Part shown: positions 34,687 to 46,095 of the stretch, piece after piece
Numbering within the stretch: position 1 is the first letter of the stretch
How the letters are laid out: each line of letters opens with the position of its first letter
Origin: Porodaedalea pini
Lineage: Eukaryota; Basidiomycota; Agaricomycetes; Hymenochaetales; Hymenochaetaceae
Length of the DNA stretch: 64,000 bases
Direction: 5' to 3'
NCBI GenBank assembly: GCA_002794775.1
Contig: NBAY01000010.1
Coordinates: 868,001-932,000 of the forward strand
The notes under the pieces: generated by a model
The model's database searches: none
What the model was told of the DNA's origin: nothing
The model's input: the letters and a program-made list of their open reading frames with translations, nothing else
Program-made: the position numbers and the translations under genes

Positions 34687-36362
34687 AAGCCATCGCCTGG
34701 GTACATAGTCTGATTTCAGGCAGCTTATTAGAGTTACACAAGAGAGAGGAGGCCTTACGTATTATAGTGGCACATATTGTTTGACTGATTATGTTTCTAT
34801 CAGGGGTTTAATGTGAGGCAGGATCTTTCCTCAGTGAGCTGATTGGGTGGATTGGGTAAAGAAACTTGTTAGTTTCTCCCCCTCTTATAATTTTTATATT
34901 TTGCTTGAAGTATCAGACTTCTCTTCTATTGAACCACTTCTTTGAAGAAAGGGCTTGCAATAGTTGCTATAGATACCCATCTTGTGCTAAGAATGGAGGC
35001 TGAGGAAGCAGACTGATGCAACCTAAGGCAAACTGATAAGCCTTAAACTAAATGGAGACTTCTTACAATCAAATAACTGAATACTTGGATAAGTTTCAGC
35101 TCACTTGAAGCCTCTCTTTTGCATTTTTAAACCAACTTCTCAAATCATAGTAACAGGATGCATGAAACTTCCAAGGTCACAAGCAAATTAAAGGACTGTA
35201 GCTTTACAAGATATATATTTCAAACATACTATAGCAGAAGGGTATAATTTCAAAAACCTAAGTGCCACACAAGCCTTAGTTACGAGACTGCAGCTCACAG
35301 ACACTGTTGTAACCGGGAAAGCAGAGGAAGGTCAGGAAACAAACCTACATATCTCATATCAACTATGCTGCAATTCTAGCTCAGAACTCTTCCAACCTTC
35401 TCACCCTTTTACATATTTTTTTTCCTTGTGTTATGCGTAGTGATTTTTACTACTCCGAGTCACATGACCCATTGATCATGTTCTCAACCCCACGTATCGT
35501 TTGCTACTCTCCGTTTCGTATCACTACCGGCAAGTGAAACTGTTCACGCATCTCTTCGCGTGGGAGCAAAGTCACTTCGAACGGACTAGAGAGTGATCAG
35601 ATCAGTCCGAGAAGTGGATACGGAGTGCACGGTAAGCCCGCTATGAACGGGGCAGAACGTTAGGATGACGAGCGCTTTGTTCAGCGAAAAGCAGTCGTGA
35701 AGTACTTCAACTAAAGTTAGATTAAAGTAAGTCATCTTGGCATTTGAACCCCGATGTTCAAGCCTGCTTACACCTAACTTGCGTTTCCATAGGTCTCCAT
35801 GGGTCCAAGCCTTGGCAAGGAACTCTTGATGCACGATCAACACAAAAAGGTAGCGGCGTCTAAAGTTTCCAAAATGTGCTTCAAGTTACAACGATCTGAC
35901 TGCCTCGTACCTGATTTCACATCTCAGGAACTGACAGTGTACCTTCATCAAAACTTCCCTTCAAGAGACATTCAATGTGGATGATGATGGTGGATTTCTG
36001 CAAGGCCCGCCTTCAATACCCTCGTCGAAAGCGGAAGCTCACTCTGAGAAAAGACAAGATATATCAGGCTGAATTCTCTTTTGCCCCAGAGTGTGTGATG
36101 CCCCCTATTGGACCACATCAGCGGCTTCTTGGTATGCTATCCCACTCGCTGAAAGGTGAAAATGGTTGCTTTCATACAATGAGCAAATACACTTGTAGTC
36201 TCGCAGTTGGCTTCACTTGCATGCTTCCAGCATTCCGATGGTCCGATTTTGTCACTTATAGATCTCTCCATTATCTTGAAATGGCTTTGGAGGTGAATAA
36301 AACCCTTTTGGAGCTCGAGCAATTCACCTTTTCCTATCTACCATTTTATTTTAGCCCCTTCC
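34687..36362. other. Gene-poor stretch with weak coding signals at 35,800-36,300
   Basis: The left part (34,700-35,560) is AT-rich with no exon chain. From about 35,800 there are open frames and splice-like signals, for example a donor GTAAGT at 35,727 with an acceptor at 35,793. A long open frame at 35,975-36,370 contains RRKRKLTLRKDKIYQAEFSF and MPPIGPHQRLLGML. No known family was recognised. This could be upstream exons of the possible gene at 36363 or a decayed gene. Confidence 0.3.
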
Positions 36363-36850
36363 ATGCTTGAGGTCAAGAGCTTTCCCATCTTCTACCCTAC
36401 CGATGGATTGTACTATATCTTCAGCAAAGGCTTCGGTCACTTCTGGCGAGAGCGCGGCGAGGAGTCAGGAGGTGGAACCATCGGTTGTGAACCTCTTCGA
36501 CATGTGAAGGAAGGAAGTACTCTAAATAACCGGATTGTTAGTCTTTTTATCATTATTCATGATGCTTGCTGTTCTTGCTTCCTTTGTCAATAGTGGAAGG
36601 TCACTACGGCAGGGTCGTCAACGGAAAAGCTTAGACCACGAGTGACTCTCCAATCTGCTCGGACTCTGCAAGGGAGCAAGTCTACGAAGGCTACAGGATT
36701 CGTCTCAAAGAAGGTATGCAGCCAAAACTATCTACTTGAAAACACTCCTGACCTGGTTGCTGCTCGTAGAGCGGAAGGGTCATCCAATCTAGCAGGAAGA
36801 TGCCTTGGATGCTCATCGGGCATGGCACTAAGCCATTCTCCTACAAGTAA
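36363..36850 (+). CDS. Possible small gene of unknown function
   Basis: Three exons (36363-36536, 36594-36713 and 36770-36850) join in phase 0 across introns of 57 and 56 nt with GT..AG ends, giving 124 residues and ending SYK then TAA at 36848-36850. Exons of 174, 120 and 81 nt that stay open are unlikely by chance, though not proof. Readable stretches are FPIFYPTDGLYYIFSKGFGH, WKVTTAGSSTEKLRPR and SGRVIQSSRKMPWML. No domain is recognised. A pyrimidine-rich tract and acceptor just before (36,330-36,352) suggest 36,363 lies inside an exon, so the true start may be further upstream. Confidence 0.35.
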
Positions 36851-37627
36851 ACCTCTCCTACAGAGCTCTTCTCCTTGGATTGAATACCGACCAACCTATA
36901 ACTAGGATTGTCACAGGCGATCTCCACGTATCCATCAACGCACCCATGTATGTACGCACAACCGATGTAAATATACTCTTCTCCGTTGGGCTCACTCTTT
37001 CTCCGCTCCGCTCGCTGGTCCGTGCTCTTTCCAAAGACAGAGTTGCACGCGGAGTCCCATGTGACGAGCACTTACGATATGCGCGCGTACGTACGACCCG
37101 CAGTGGTGGTACTTTGTGCCTGTGGGACAGATCGACGCATTCCTTCCCGCGAACGGAATCCAGGGTGCGGGTCACTAGTCCATTAAATGGTAGTTCTACG
37201 ACGACCTCGTTTGGTTTAAGAGGGAAAACGTGACGTAGTAACTAGGTCCCGGATTTCTTTGTGTCCCGACTTTTCCAATGTCCGACCCTCGCAAAAGTAT
37301 ATGGTTGCAGTAGTTTACTTCGCATCCAAGATATGCCTTTGCGACTGTGTTTGGCTCAAGTTTGATACGTCTGAGATATATCCGAGTAAGCGTTATCTGT
37401 TGGTTTTCATGTCGACGATCTGGCTAAGTCACATGCCGAGATCGTGGATTTTTCTTCCGACGCGTCCGCGCGTCGAGGTCATGTGCTAGGCGCGTCCTTT
37501 CCATTCGTCACTTGTCAGGCTGTGGCCGCACGCCTCAAAAGTTCATCGCACACCATCACCCAGTCGACATTAATACTGTCGCTCTACCTTCTGCTATTAC
37601 CTCGTCCAACAAATATTCTCCACAGTT
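36851..37627. other. Intergenic, upstream of the E2 gene
   Basis: About 780 bp, GC-richer than the stretch to its left. No supported gene. It contains the UBC1 promoter and 5' UTR, C/T-rich near 37,540-37,615. Confidence 0.4.
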
Positions 37628-38507
37628 ATGGACGCCAGACTTCGACGCGTGCAGAAGGAAATTCTCGGTGAGTATATCGATTTCCGCAGGCTCAAAGTCT
37701 GATGCACATTCGGATGCATTTCGTGATTGTGTTTAGACTGCAAGAACGACAAGTCGTCAAAAATCACACTTGAGCTGATAGACGAGTCGCCGTATCACTT
37801 GAAGGGCTCTTTCGATGGTCCGGAGGGCACGCCATACGAAGGAGGGCGTTACGATGTGGTGAGTTCAGGCTCCGTGTCATGCATGGCGCTGAGCCACATC
37901 TCATAATGGACTTGCTGCGGTACGCACAGGACATCGTCGTTCCAGAATCGTACCCATTCCAACCCGTCAAAATGAAGTTCATCACGAAAGTCTACCACCC
38001 GAACGTGTCCTCCGCGAGCGGTGCGATCTGCCTCGATATCCTCAAAGACGCATGGTCGCCCGTGCTTACGCTCAAATCGACGCTCATCAGTCTGCAATCG
38101 CTGTTATGCTCACCTGAGCCGAGTGATCCGCAGGATGCGGAGGTCGCGAAGCACTACTCGACGAGCCGGTCAAGCTTTGAAGACACCGCACGATACTGGG
38201 CGCAGATCTATGCTGGTGCGCCCGGGAAGGATGGCGCAAAAGTACCCAGCGTGAATCCATCACGGACTGCGACACCGCGTGATGAGGTGGCGATGGCGGG
38301 GTTGGAGAAGGCGCACGTAGACCAATTTGAGGCACTCGGATTTGAGAGGAGCAAAGTGGTGAGCAACGACTGGCTTGCCTCCCACGAGAACTTGGACTTC
38401 GCAGCTAACACCATCTGCAGATCGACGTGCTTCGGAGACTAAACTACCGCGGGGCGAATGTAGCTAACATTAACGAAGACAGAGTGGTTGAAGAGTTGCT
38501 CAAATGA
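37628..38507 (+). CDS. UBC1: Ubiquitin-conjugating enzyme E2 of the Ubc1/UBE2K type
   Basis: E2 enzymes carry activated ubiquitin on a Cys and pass it to targets with E3 ligases. The protein begins MDARLRRVQKEILDCKND. Core motifs are SFDGPEGTPYEGGRYDVDIV, the E2 signature YPFQPVKMKFITKVYHPNVS and the active-site block GAICLDILKDAWSP (catalytic Cys near 38,030). Next come LTLKSTLISLQSLLCSPEPS and SSFEDTARYWAQIYAG. A linker leads to a C-terminal UBA domain (VDQFEALGFERSKVIDVLRR, ending VVEELLK). An E2 core plus C-terminal UBA is specific to the Ubc1/UBE2K class, which extends K48 chains in proteasomal degradation. Three introns restore the frame. A polyadenylation-like AATAAA lies 90 bp after the stop. 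Confidence 0.95.
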
Positions 38508-38596
38508 GATCGTCTGAGTGTACTCCCTGCCTGTATTCTTCAAATGTTCTATGTCATAATTGTGTTGTCGAGTTGCGCTGAGACCTTCAATGTTGT

Positions 38597-38602
38597 AATA
38601 AA
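38597..38602 (+). terminator. AATAAA polyadenylation-like signal after UBC1
   Basis: AATAAA lies 90 bp downstream of the UBC1 stop, within TGTAATAAAATGAG. The match is exact, but fungi use degenerate signals, so its use is an inference. Confidence 0.35.
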
Positions 38603-39117
38603 ATGAGACTTGAGTTCACTTTATGTTGCGATATCGAGTGAGGAGGATCGCAGGTCGGCTAACTTGAGAGCCGGACTGGTCTATCGCGTGTTTGGACCAA
38701 CTGAATCTGGACTTCCTTAGTACCAACACCAGGCTCACTGACAATCAAACGTCTTTGTCCTTTCGCGTCTCTTCCTGCTGGTCAGCGTTATAATTGTACT
38801 ATCAGTGGCGCGCCTGAGTCGCCAAGTCAAAAGCGCGACGCAGCACGTTCTTCCGACACACTCACCTCCCGCACCAGCGTGCTCCCAAGTGTATCTCAGG
38901 GCGGGTAGTCCTGTGCGTTCGAAGCCTTAATTTGAACACTTAAGCTTGCTTCTAGAGAGCAGCCTCCAGATAGGCTAGATTTCAGCTTACGCAGACTGTT
39001 GTTCTAAAGGACCTCTTTTCATCAGTCTTTTCGGTTTGGATACAAGAAAGGTCAGATCGCGAATGACTTGCGACATTATACAAAAGCTCGCTAATGTTAC
39101 ATATATCTTAGGTGTTC
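38603..39117. other. Intergenic, UBC1 to F-box gene
   Basis: About 515 bp without supported coding sequence. It presumably contains the F-box gene promoter; a splice-like TTAG just before the ATG hints at a 5' UTR intron. Confidence 0.35.
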
Positions 39118-40740
39118 ATGAATATCTCTCGCTTGAATCCAGGAGGTATACACCGTCTTCCGCCAGAGATACTTCTGCTCATCTTCTCTGAGTTTGAATG
39201 GAACGGCTCTGAGCCTTTCATACCTGTGGGAAGTGACTGTCCTTGGTTTCAATTCATTCGGATGCGGAAAACGCTTCTCCTGGTCTGTCGAGCATGGTAC
39301 AATGTCGTAGCACCCACCTTATACTCGGTCGTTTATTTGCACCGCGTGGGCCAACTTCCCGCTCTCGTGCGAACCCTCGACGAAAGACTATCGACCAATC
39401 GTAGGATTCAACACTGGGTAGAGCATATTCGATGCGAGTTCTACGTCCCGTTGGTGTGGAAAGACGTATACCGCAAGAGCATTGTAAGACTTTTCACGCA
39501 CTGCCAGGCCATTCGGACGCTAGTGCATCGACCCACTTGGGACGATCGGATAACAGAACCGCTTGACTTGGCTTTATTGCGTATCCAACGCCTCGAGCAG
39601 CCTTTTCCGAAACTCGTTGAACTCACCATCGGAGAACACGTACTTACAACGGCATCGAAACTTCACGCTGGACTCTCCTGTTTTTGGCAGCTTAGAAAGC
39701 TGCAGCTAGAGGTTGATCCTGGACCTTACGAGCCCGGGGCGCGGAACGATGTCTTTCTGCCGAACCTCGAGACGCTGATATGCGACTTCGTTTCAAATGT
39801 CGCATTCCGTAATGCGAGGATCATTGCGCATCATTGGACTCTCCCGCAGCTACGGCATTTGTCTGTGAACCTCGTTTGGTCTTGGGAACCACGGCTCCAG
39901 AGAACGTCGCTGAAGCCGCTCGAGACCCTTTGCACCGCGCACGGTGCACGGCTTCTCTCTCTTCATCTCGACAGTCGTAATTCTCACGTAGTCTTCGCAA
40001 CAAATCTCTCTCAAGTGCTCAGCCTTTGCCCCGCACTCACTAACATCACGTACTCTTTCGATATTGTGCCACTCTTAAGGCTTCCTACAGATACTGCTAC
40101 TTTGGCACCACCGCGCTCCACATCTGCATCCGGACCAGGTCAAACTTTGGTGCATGCCGCGTTGCGCAGCGTCAGGTTCTTACCGGAAGTCCTATCAACG
40201 CGTGTCGTAGGACCGAGCATCGATCAACATCTTGCAGAGCTCTCGCAGCGCTCCGCCTTCCCGTCGCTCGACACCATCGTATTGCTCGATCCGCGTCTAA
40301 GCGGCATTAATATCGATGCCTGCACTCTACCGCGCGCGTACGCCGAGATGCTGCGCGAGTGGACTGGCCTGCTTGCGACACGCGGTATACGCCTCCTCAA
40401 CGCCGAGAATCAGCTGTTCGAAATTGTGCGCGGAAACGACGATGAGGATGTAGACGTGGACAACAGCGACAAAAGCGATGGAGACTTTGCGGGAGACGGT
40501 GATTTTACCTACCCTTCGTCCGACTCTGACGGAACCGAGTCTGGCGGCAGTTCGGGGAGCGAGTCGATGGTCCTCGAAGGTAGTCCACAGCCTGTGCCGG
40601 CGTCTCAGTTGGGGCTCGAAGAGGCGCTAGACATATACCAACGGACACTTGATATACCCGACGAGGTGAGCCATGTTTCACAAGCTTCTACGTTTTTCGA
40701 ACCTGCATGTGGATTGGACTCAACACATTTGTTAGGATAA
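39118..40740 (+). CDS. F-box protein with acidic tail
   Basis: A single uninterrupted frame of 540 residues, with the ATG at 39118 chosen as the first in-frame Met. The N-terminal F-box reads GIHRLPPEILLLIFSEFEW, followed by LLVCRAWYNVVAPTLYSVVY. F-box proteins recruit substrates to SCF ubiquitin ligases through Skp1. The middle has the Leu-spaced pattern of divergent LRR-like sequence common in agaricomycete F-box families (LPQLRHLSVNLVW; LETLCTAHGARLLSLHLDS). Near residues 440-490 is a strongly acidic Asp/Ser-rich stretch (NDDEDVDVDNSDKSDGDF). Such families are expanded in agarics and their substrates are largely unknown. The gene is intronless, unlike most neighbours. Confidence 0.85.
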   Translation: MNISRLNPGGIHRLPPEILLLIFSEFEWNGSEPFIPVGSDCPWFQFIRMRKTLLLVCRAWYNVVAPTLYSVVYLHRVGQLPALVRTLDERLSTNRRIQHWVEHIRCEFYVPLVWKDVYRKSIVRLFTHCQAIRTLVHRPTWDDRITEPLDLALLRIQRLEQPFPKLVELTIGEHVLTTASKLHAGLSCFWQLRKLQLEVDPGPYEPGARNDVFLPNLETLICDFVSNVAFRNARIIAHHWTLPQLRHLSVNLVWSWEPRLQRTSLKPLETLCTAHGARLLSLHLDSRNSHVVFATNLSQVLSLCPALTNITYSFDIVPLLRLPTDTATLAPPRSTSASGPGQTLVHAALRSVRFLPEVLSTRVVGPSIDQHLAELSQRSAFPSLDTIVLLDPRLSGINIDACTLPRAYAEMLREWTGLLATRGIRLLNAENQLFEIVRGNDDEDVDVDNSDKSDGDFAGDGDFTYPSSDSDGTESGGSSGSESMVLEGSPQPVPASQLGLEEALDIYQRTLDIPDEVSHVSQASTFFEPACGLDSTHLLG

Positions 40741-41133
40741 TGGCTCCGATTCAGGAGCTCCCAACTGATAGATGTTCTAAATGGGCTTGACAAAGCGCCA
40801 TACACTTGTCAATCCTGATCGAGTTCCCAATACATGAGAACCGTAGAACTTGGAGCAGATAACAGACGAGAGTCAGAGTCATGTACCGGCCGTATTGATG
40901 AATGTGATTGAATTGGTGGTCGTCGTGACTTTGTCAAGCTGGATTGGGTGTTCTGCGTCGACCCACTTAGCAAGGTCAGAGGGCTGACGGAGAGAGAATG
41001 TCTGTGGCGTTTAGTAATATTTGTCACAGGTGCGAACAATATTAATGAGCCGATCTCTGTCAGGCGGATTCGATATTTCTGACGACGATAATGATTCGAA
41101 ACTATGCAAATAATATCAGCGATAGGTAAGTCG
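40741..41133. other. F-box gene 3' flank
   Basis: No supported gene. A short minus-strand open frame (40,809-41,039) is Ser/Thr-rich but has no splice or family support. Confidence 0.3.
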
Positions 41134-41481
41134 CTAGTGATGTAGTGAAAAGCAACGCATATTGTTCACGGCACAGTATCGCGGAAACGCATCGAATAGC
41201 ACGCAGAGGTGCGTAGTCTCCCACTCTGGTCTCCAAGCTAGAAAGGCCATGACTTGCTTCTCTGGATCAATAATGCGCGGATACAGCTGTGGAGGTACCG
41301 AGTTGCAATGAGGGATCACATGCTCTGCTAACTTATTAAGAGTTATAGAGCGTTGCACGGCCTCCCTAGTTGAAAGTACAACTATATAGGACGAGACGCT
41401 ATTTCGTTCTCTTAAGGAAATGAACGAATAATCAGGACTGGCTGCTTTTGGAGGGAGAAGGAAGAGCTTACGGTGCGCCAA
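41134..41481 (-). CDS. Possible small protein-coding exon, unknown function
   Basis: An open frame of 115 residues on the minus strand, without internal stops, in an otherwise gene-free 2-kb gap. It includes FISLRERNSVSSYIVVLSTR, NKLAEHVIPHCNSVPPQLYP and FLAWRPEWETTHLCVLFDAF, which look protein-like rather than low complexity. A GTAAGC donor followed by an acceptor about 30 nt later lies at its start, and another exon-like frame with a good donor (GTGAGT) lies upstream at 41823-42005, so a multi-exon gene is possible. No family is recognised and it may be non-coding. Confidence 0.25.
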   Translation of the reverse strand: MAHRKLFLLPPKAASPDYSFISLRERNSVSSYIVVLSTREAVQRSITLNKLAEHVIPHCNSVPPQLYPRIIDPEKQVMAFLAWRPEWETTHLCVLFDAFPRYCAVNNMRCFSLHH

Positions 41482-42005
41482 GATGATTCAAGGCAATTCC
41501 GAAGGCCCGGCTCGCAAGGGTGCAAGACAAGCATTACAAATGTATTATGAAATGCAAAGTAAGAAGTGCAACACATGAATTATGTGTCTCGAGAGAAAGA
41601 AAACGAGATAGAGCGGGAGGGCATCTGGCAACGAAGGAGATCGTTTTAATTTGTTGGCATCCATGGTCTCCTATACGTTGCTTGGCTTCGACCAGTCCTA
41701 GGCCTGTTCTGCGTTTCATTTGGTCGTCCATCGACCTTGGAGTGCGATGCTTATAACTCACAGGTTACGTTCTATGACAGGGGTATCTTTGTGAGGCGCT
41801 TCGAGTTCATCAGCACTCACCAGTAAGAAATGTAGTCCATGGACCAAATTTCGAGAGACGTTTGCGAAGTTGTATCAGACGTGGAACATGCAGACTCGGT
41901 GCAGTTTGAGTTAATTAATACCATTTGTTCAGCAAAACACGTTCGTAGCGTGTCCTCGTTCGAGTAGAAAGCGCCAGGTCTGGGGCAGGCCGCTGAGTAA
42001 TCCAA

Positions 42006-42768
42006 GTGGGTTTGAGAAGGTTTGATTTTGTGTGTGATGGATGATCGTGTTCAGGTCGGCGCAGCGGACAGGATCAGGTACCGAGATCGCTTAGCTATAA
42101 ACGAATCTGCTTGCGACCGGCGTTGCCTTTCTGTTCATTGGAGGATATTCCAAGGCTTGATGAGTAAATGAGGGGTTTCTCGGAAGCATATACAAGTATA
42201 TGATCACTTAGAAAGACGAGTAAAATCACAGAAAAAAGACGGATATCTCCCCTAACCCTGGCTGTTAGATTTGATGCACAGGGCTATCCATCTGCAAGCA
42301 AAGATGCGAGAAAGATGCGTTCCAGGAGGCATCAGGTTCAGGTTCGGTGGCAGGGCGTCCGAGAAAGGCAGTTGGGTCAGGCTGCCGAAATGAGGCTGCC
42401 ACACCAGCGGGTCCTCTCCATCTTTCCTTCTCTCCATCGTCGCAGCACTCGTCGTCGTCGCCGTTCCCGTCGTCGTCCGCGCTCGTCGTCGTTGCTGTCT
42501 CCCGCAGCCAGCACATCCAACCTCGTCTCTTGCTAGACCGGCAGGCCCGCTGGTCTTGTCTAGACAGCCTTAAGACGCACAAAAGGAAGTAAGCACGTCC
42601 ACAGCGGCAGGCCACACATCATCGTTTCTAGCCAACGCCGACTCGACGCCGGCGACCCCACACAGCCTAGCACATTCTTCTCCGCGCCAGATCGCCTGTC
42701 TTTCTTTCCTTCTCCCTTTCTACCCACGTTTCATCCCGCATTCTGCCAGCGTCAATTGAACACACATA
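42006..42768. other. Upstream region of VTS1
   Basis: No supported gene. There are CGTCGT-type runs at 42,435-42,500, and a long pyrimidine tract (CTGTCTTTCTTTCCTTCTCC near 42,700) typical of basidiomycete transcription starts. Confidence 0.4.
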
Positions 42769-45013
42769 ATGTCTCTCCGTCCGCCCTCGACCAGCCCCAG
42801 CCCTTCGCCCGCGCCGAATGGCGCTTCCAAGTCTAATACACGCGCTTCTATGGGCCCGTCGTCTAACCGACCGGCCCCTATCAATCTCGTGAACCCGCCG
42901 GCGTCACCTCGTCATGGCTCCGGGCGTCCCACCAGCGAACTTCTGGGTGGTACAGGAATGTTCCAGACTCCGGAAGGTTTGAGTCTCTCCTTATTTACAG
43001 CTCGCGAAGGAGTTTTACTGACTAATGTACAGCTGAGGCTATCGACCAGTGGTTTGAAAACCTGCAAAACTATGAGGCTACTTTGGTGCGTGTTGTTGTT
43101 CTAATTTTTCTCAGGTGTATCTCACGTTCGCACAGGAAGAGATGGCCGCTGCTTCTCTTGATGTCAATTTCAAGGAAGAACTCAGTGCAATTGAGCAATG
43201 TAAGGGTGCTTCCGCATTTTTCGATATGATAGTATCTCTGAACTCTGAGACAGGGTTCCGCGTACTCTCCGAGGCCGAGCGCACGGCTGCTTTGTACAGT
43301 CTTCTGCAGCATTCGACGCAGGTGCAAATCCGTTTCTTCATTACGGTTTTGCAGCAGATGGCCAGGGCCGATCCTATGACTGCTCTTCTCAGTCCTAATG
43401 CGGGAGGCTCGATGCAGAGTCAGATGGAGGCAAAACTGGCATCGATGGGTCTCAAGTCGCCTGGGCTCAAGTCAAACATGCCTTCGTCCCCCTCTGCTCG
43501 CAACTTTAGTGGCAACCTAACGGGTAATCGCCAATCTCTTGCTGTGGAGTCTAGTTCGAGCTCCTTTCTTTCCCCTGACTCGGCGGCTGTCTCCGGCAAC
43601 AATGAGGCAGCTGCGACCTTGGCTCAGCAGCGCGCAAAGCTCAAGGCAAATGCTGCGCACCGTATCTCTGCTCCTGCGCTCGCAGGAGCCGGAGGCAGTA
43701 ACGTGTGGGGTGGTTCTGGTGCCAACTCTCTTGGCCAGGTCGCTGAGCGCATTGCAGATGGTGACAACGGTCAGGAGATCACGATTCCTACTCCTTCTGC
43801 ACCATCGAATGGTGTCCGTCCCAAAAGCACAGACTTCAGCGGTCTCTTGCGTTCTCCTCGCCTGAGCAGTGGAACGGCGGATGGCGAAGGCCTCGAGGCT
43901 CAGCTGAGCCCTATGGTGGGCGGCAACTGGGCCAGTATGGTGAACACTCCTCATGACTTGATGTTCGACGTGCATAACCAAGGCGGAGGCCAGAACCTTG
44001 ATGCGGCGGCGGCGAAGCTCGCGTCTTGGCAGGTGGGCAATACCGGCGGCCGCTTCAGTCTTGATGATGCGAAGAAGTTCAGGCGTTCGTCGAGGGGCAA
44101 TGGCAGCGAAAATGGCGCGAACGCCATGACAAACGGTTCTTCATCGAACAATGCCAGCAACGTCATCTATGGTGACGACGGGAACGTTATTAGCTCGGCA
44201 CCACAGCGCAACGGTCGTCCTCAAGCAGGTGGGAATGGGCTCGGCTGGGCAGGCAACTCCTCGTTACGCAGCCCGGCACTTTCCAACGTTTCGTCCGGCC
44301 GCTTCGGCGGCAGCGATGACAATGGACTTGCTGCAATGAACATGAACGCCTTCGGCCTCGGCATTCCATCGCCCGGTCTTCCCAATATGGGTGGGCTCGG
44401 CAACATGGCTAGCATGCAACAAATGATGGCTGCGGCTCAGATGGGCCAGCTGAGCCCGCTGCAAATGCAGCAGCTGAACATGAACATGAACATGATGGGT
44501 ATGAACGTGGGCATGCCCGACGTCCAGATGCAGGCACTGCTTCAGGCGCAGATGGCAGGCGGATTCATGCAGCCCGGGATGGCTGGCGCATTCGGGGTCG
44601 GAGCGCAGGCTGCCTTGCTCAACGGCATGAACGGGCGCGGGAGTACCTCTCGCGGACCATCGCGCATGGGCGGTTCCAACATCGGTGGTGGAAATCGCAG
44701 TAACAACGGGCGCGGTGGAGACGCGAACAAGGAGAAGGACGAAGAGGTCGACCCGTCTGTTCTGGGCGACGTGCCAGCATGGCTGAGGAGTCTGCGGTTG
44801 CACAAGTACACGCCAAACTTCGAGGGAATGAACTGGCGTGACATGGTCGTCATGGACGAGGCGGCGCTCGAGGCGAAGGGCGTTGCGGCTCTTGGTGCGC
44901 GGCGCAAGATGCTCAAGACGTTCGAAGCGGTGCGCAACAAGATGGGCGTGGAGATGCCCGAGGGTGCTGGCGCGGGTGCGGGCACGGGCGAGGCTGCGTC
45001 GACTTCTGGATGA
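42769..45013 (+). CDS. VTS1: VTS1-like RNA-binding SAM-domain protein
   Basis: Vts1/Smaug proteins bind stem-loops in mRNAs through a SAM domain and recruit deadenylases. Three exons begin MSLRPPSTSPSPSPAPNGAS, then AEAIDQWFENLQNYEATL and, in the long third exon, FKEELSAIEQCKGASAFFDM plus HSTQVQIRFFITVLQQMARA, a helical domain found in fungal Vts1 proteins. The middle is low complexity: Ser/Asn-rich, then Met/Gln/Gly-rich (LNMNMNMMGMNVGMPDVQ). The C-terminal SAM domain spans about the last 90 residues: VPAWLRSLRLHKYTPNFEGM, NWRDMVVMDEAALEAKGV and GARRKMLKTFEAVRNKMG. Domain order and length of about 670 residues suit basidiomycete Vts1. The Met/Gln tract may mediate condensate formation, which is inference. 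Confidence 0.92.
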
Positions 45014-45443
45014 AGGGCGCCTGGAATTTAATAAACGATTTGGATCTTTGATTTCAAGGTGATCACGGGTGGACCAGCGAATAATGGGACTGGGTATGAA
45101 CGGAAGCTCCCAGCTTAGTCTCTTTAATGTTTTTCTCTTTTTTTTCATGTTTTTCTTTCTCATCCATGTCGGACGTCAAGTCTTTTCCCAAAGCAAGTCC
45201 TTTGGCTTGTTACATACGCGTAGGGCTATGCCGAGTGTACATACGACGATACCTCTATTATATTTCCTTTCTATCTCCTATGAAAGCCAATAGCAACTGC
45301 ATAATGATGTGGATCAGACTGATATGTGGCACGCCATTTGAGGGAAGTACCAGGATGATCGTTGCAAATAAAATATTGTCAAGATTTAGCATGGGCCTAC
45401 GCGCGGCTAGTAGTATTGGGCATACAGTTCGCAAAAAAAAATC
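45014..45443. other. VTS1 3' flank
   Basis: A T-rich 3' UTR-like region with no supported gene, running up to the left end of the MITE. Confidence 0.35.
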
Positions 45444-45842
45444 GCATCACCTCCTAAAGTCTGTAACTTCCCCCATAAAAACAGATTTTTTTCTTCATAT
45501 TCTATAGTAATGTAGGCATCCATGAGGATAGTCACTGTACTAAAATTTACAGACATAGCCAGTCTCTCCTGAGGGCAATCGAGTATAGAAATAGTGTACA
45601 ATATATGCATCTAAATACAAAAAAATCCTTGCCCATGTTGGATTTATAGGACATGTTGAATATCCATTTTAGCGGTATTTTTGACTATAATTTGGAATCC
45701 ATTCTGCCTCTTGTACTAAAAAGCACAGGCTCATATGCAGGATAAGGACTATCCTCATGGATGCCTACATTGTTATAGAATATGAAGAAAAAATATGTTA
45801 TTCTGGGGAAGTTACAGACTTTAGGAGCTAGGGAGGTGATGC
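45444..45842. mobile_element. 399-bp MITE with about 90-bp terminal inverted repeats
   Basis: The left arm (45444-45533, starting GCATCACCTCCTAAAGTCTG) reappears in reverse complement at 45745-45842 with a few indels, including an 8-bp insertion after GCATCACCTCC. A middle of about 210 bp is unrelated to the arms. No protein is encoded. A clear target-site duplication could not be defined, because both ends abut A/T runs. Confidence 0.7.
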
Positions 45843-46095
45843 AATACTTTTTTTAATCGCTTTACATTTCAGAGGCAAAGCATTCCGAACTGTATGTTGT
45901 TAGTATGTTCTCTCCTAGGCCTGTGTCTTTGTCTCTTTGAGCGTACTGACGCGGCTCTACGTGGTCTAGCCAAAGCAGTATGTTCTCCTCACAAAATAGC
46001 ACGTGATGTACGTCATATGGACAAGGGATCGCGAATGGACATGGTGGTGGACTTCTTGATCCCCAACTACCATCTTCTCTCTCGTCGTTTTCAAA
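45843..46095. promoter_or_regulatory. Upstream region of the SDR gene
   Basis: About 250 bp between the MITE and the dehydrogenase start. It contains AGCACGTGATGTACGTCAT, with an E-box-like CACGTG at about 46,000. The element thus lies in the gene's probable promoter. Any effect is inference. Confidence 0.3.

Noticed and set aside
35735..35765. tRNA B-box-like sequence on the minus strand
   Set aside because: GGGTTCAAATGCC does not match the consensus end and no cloverleaf or A-box lies at a suitable distance.
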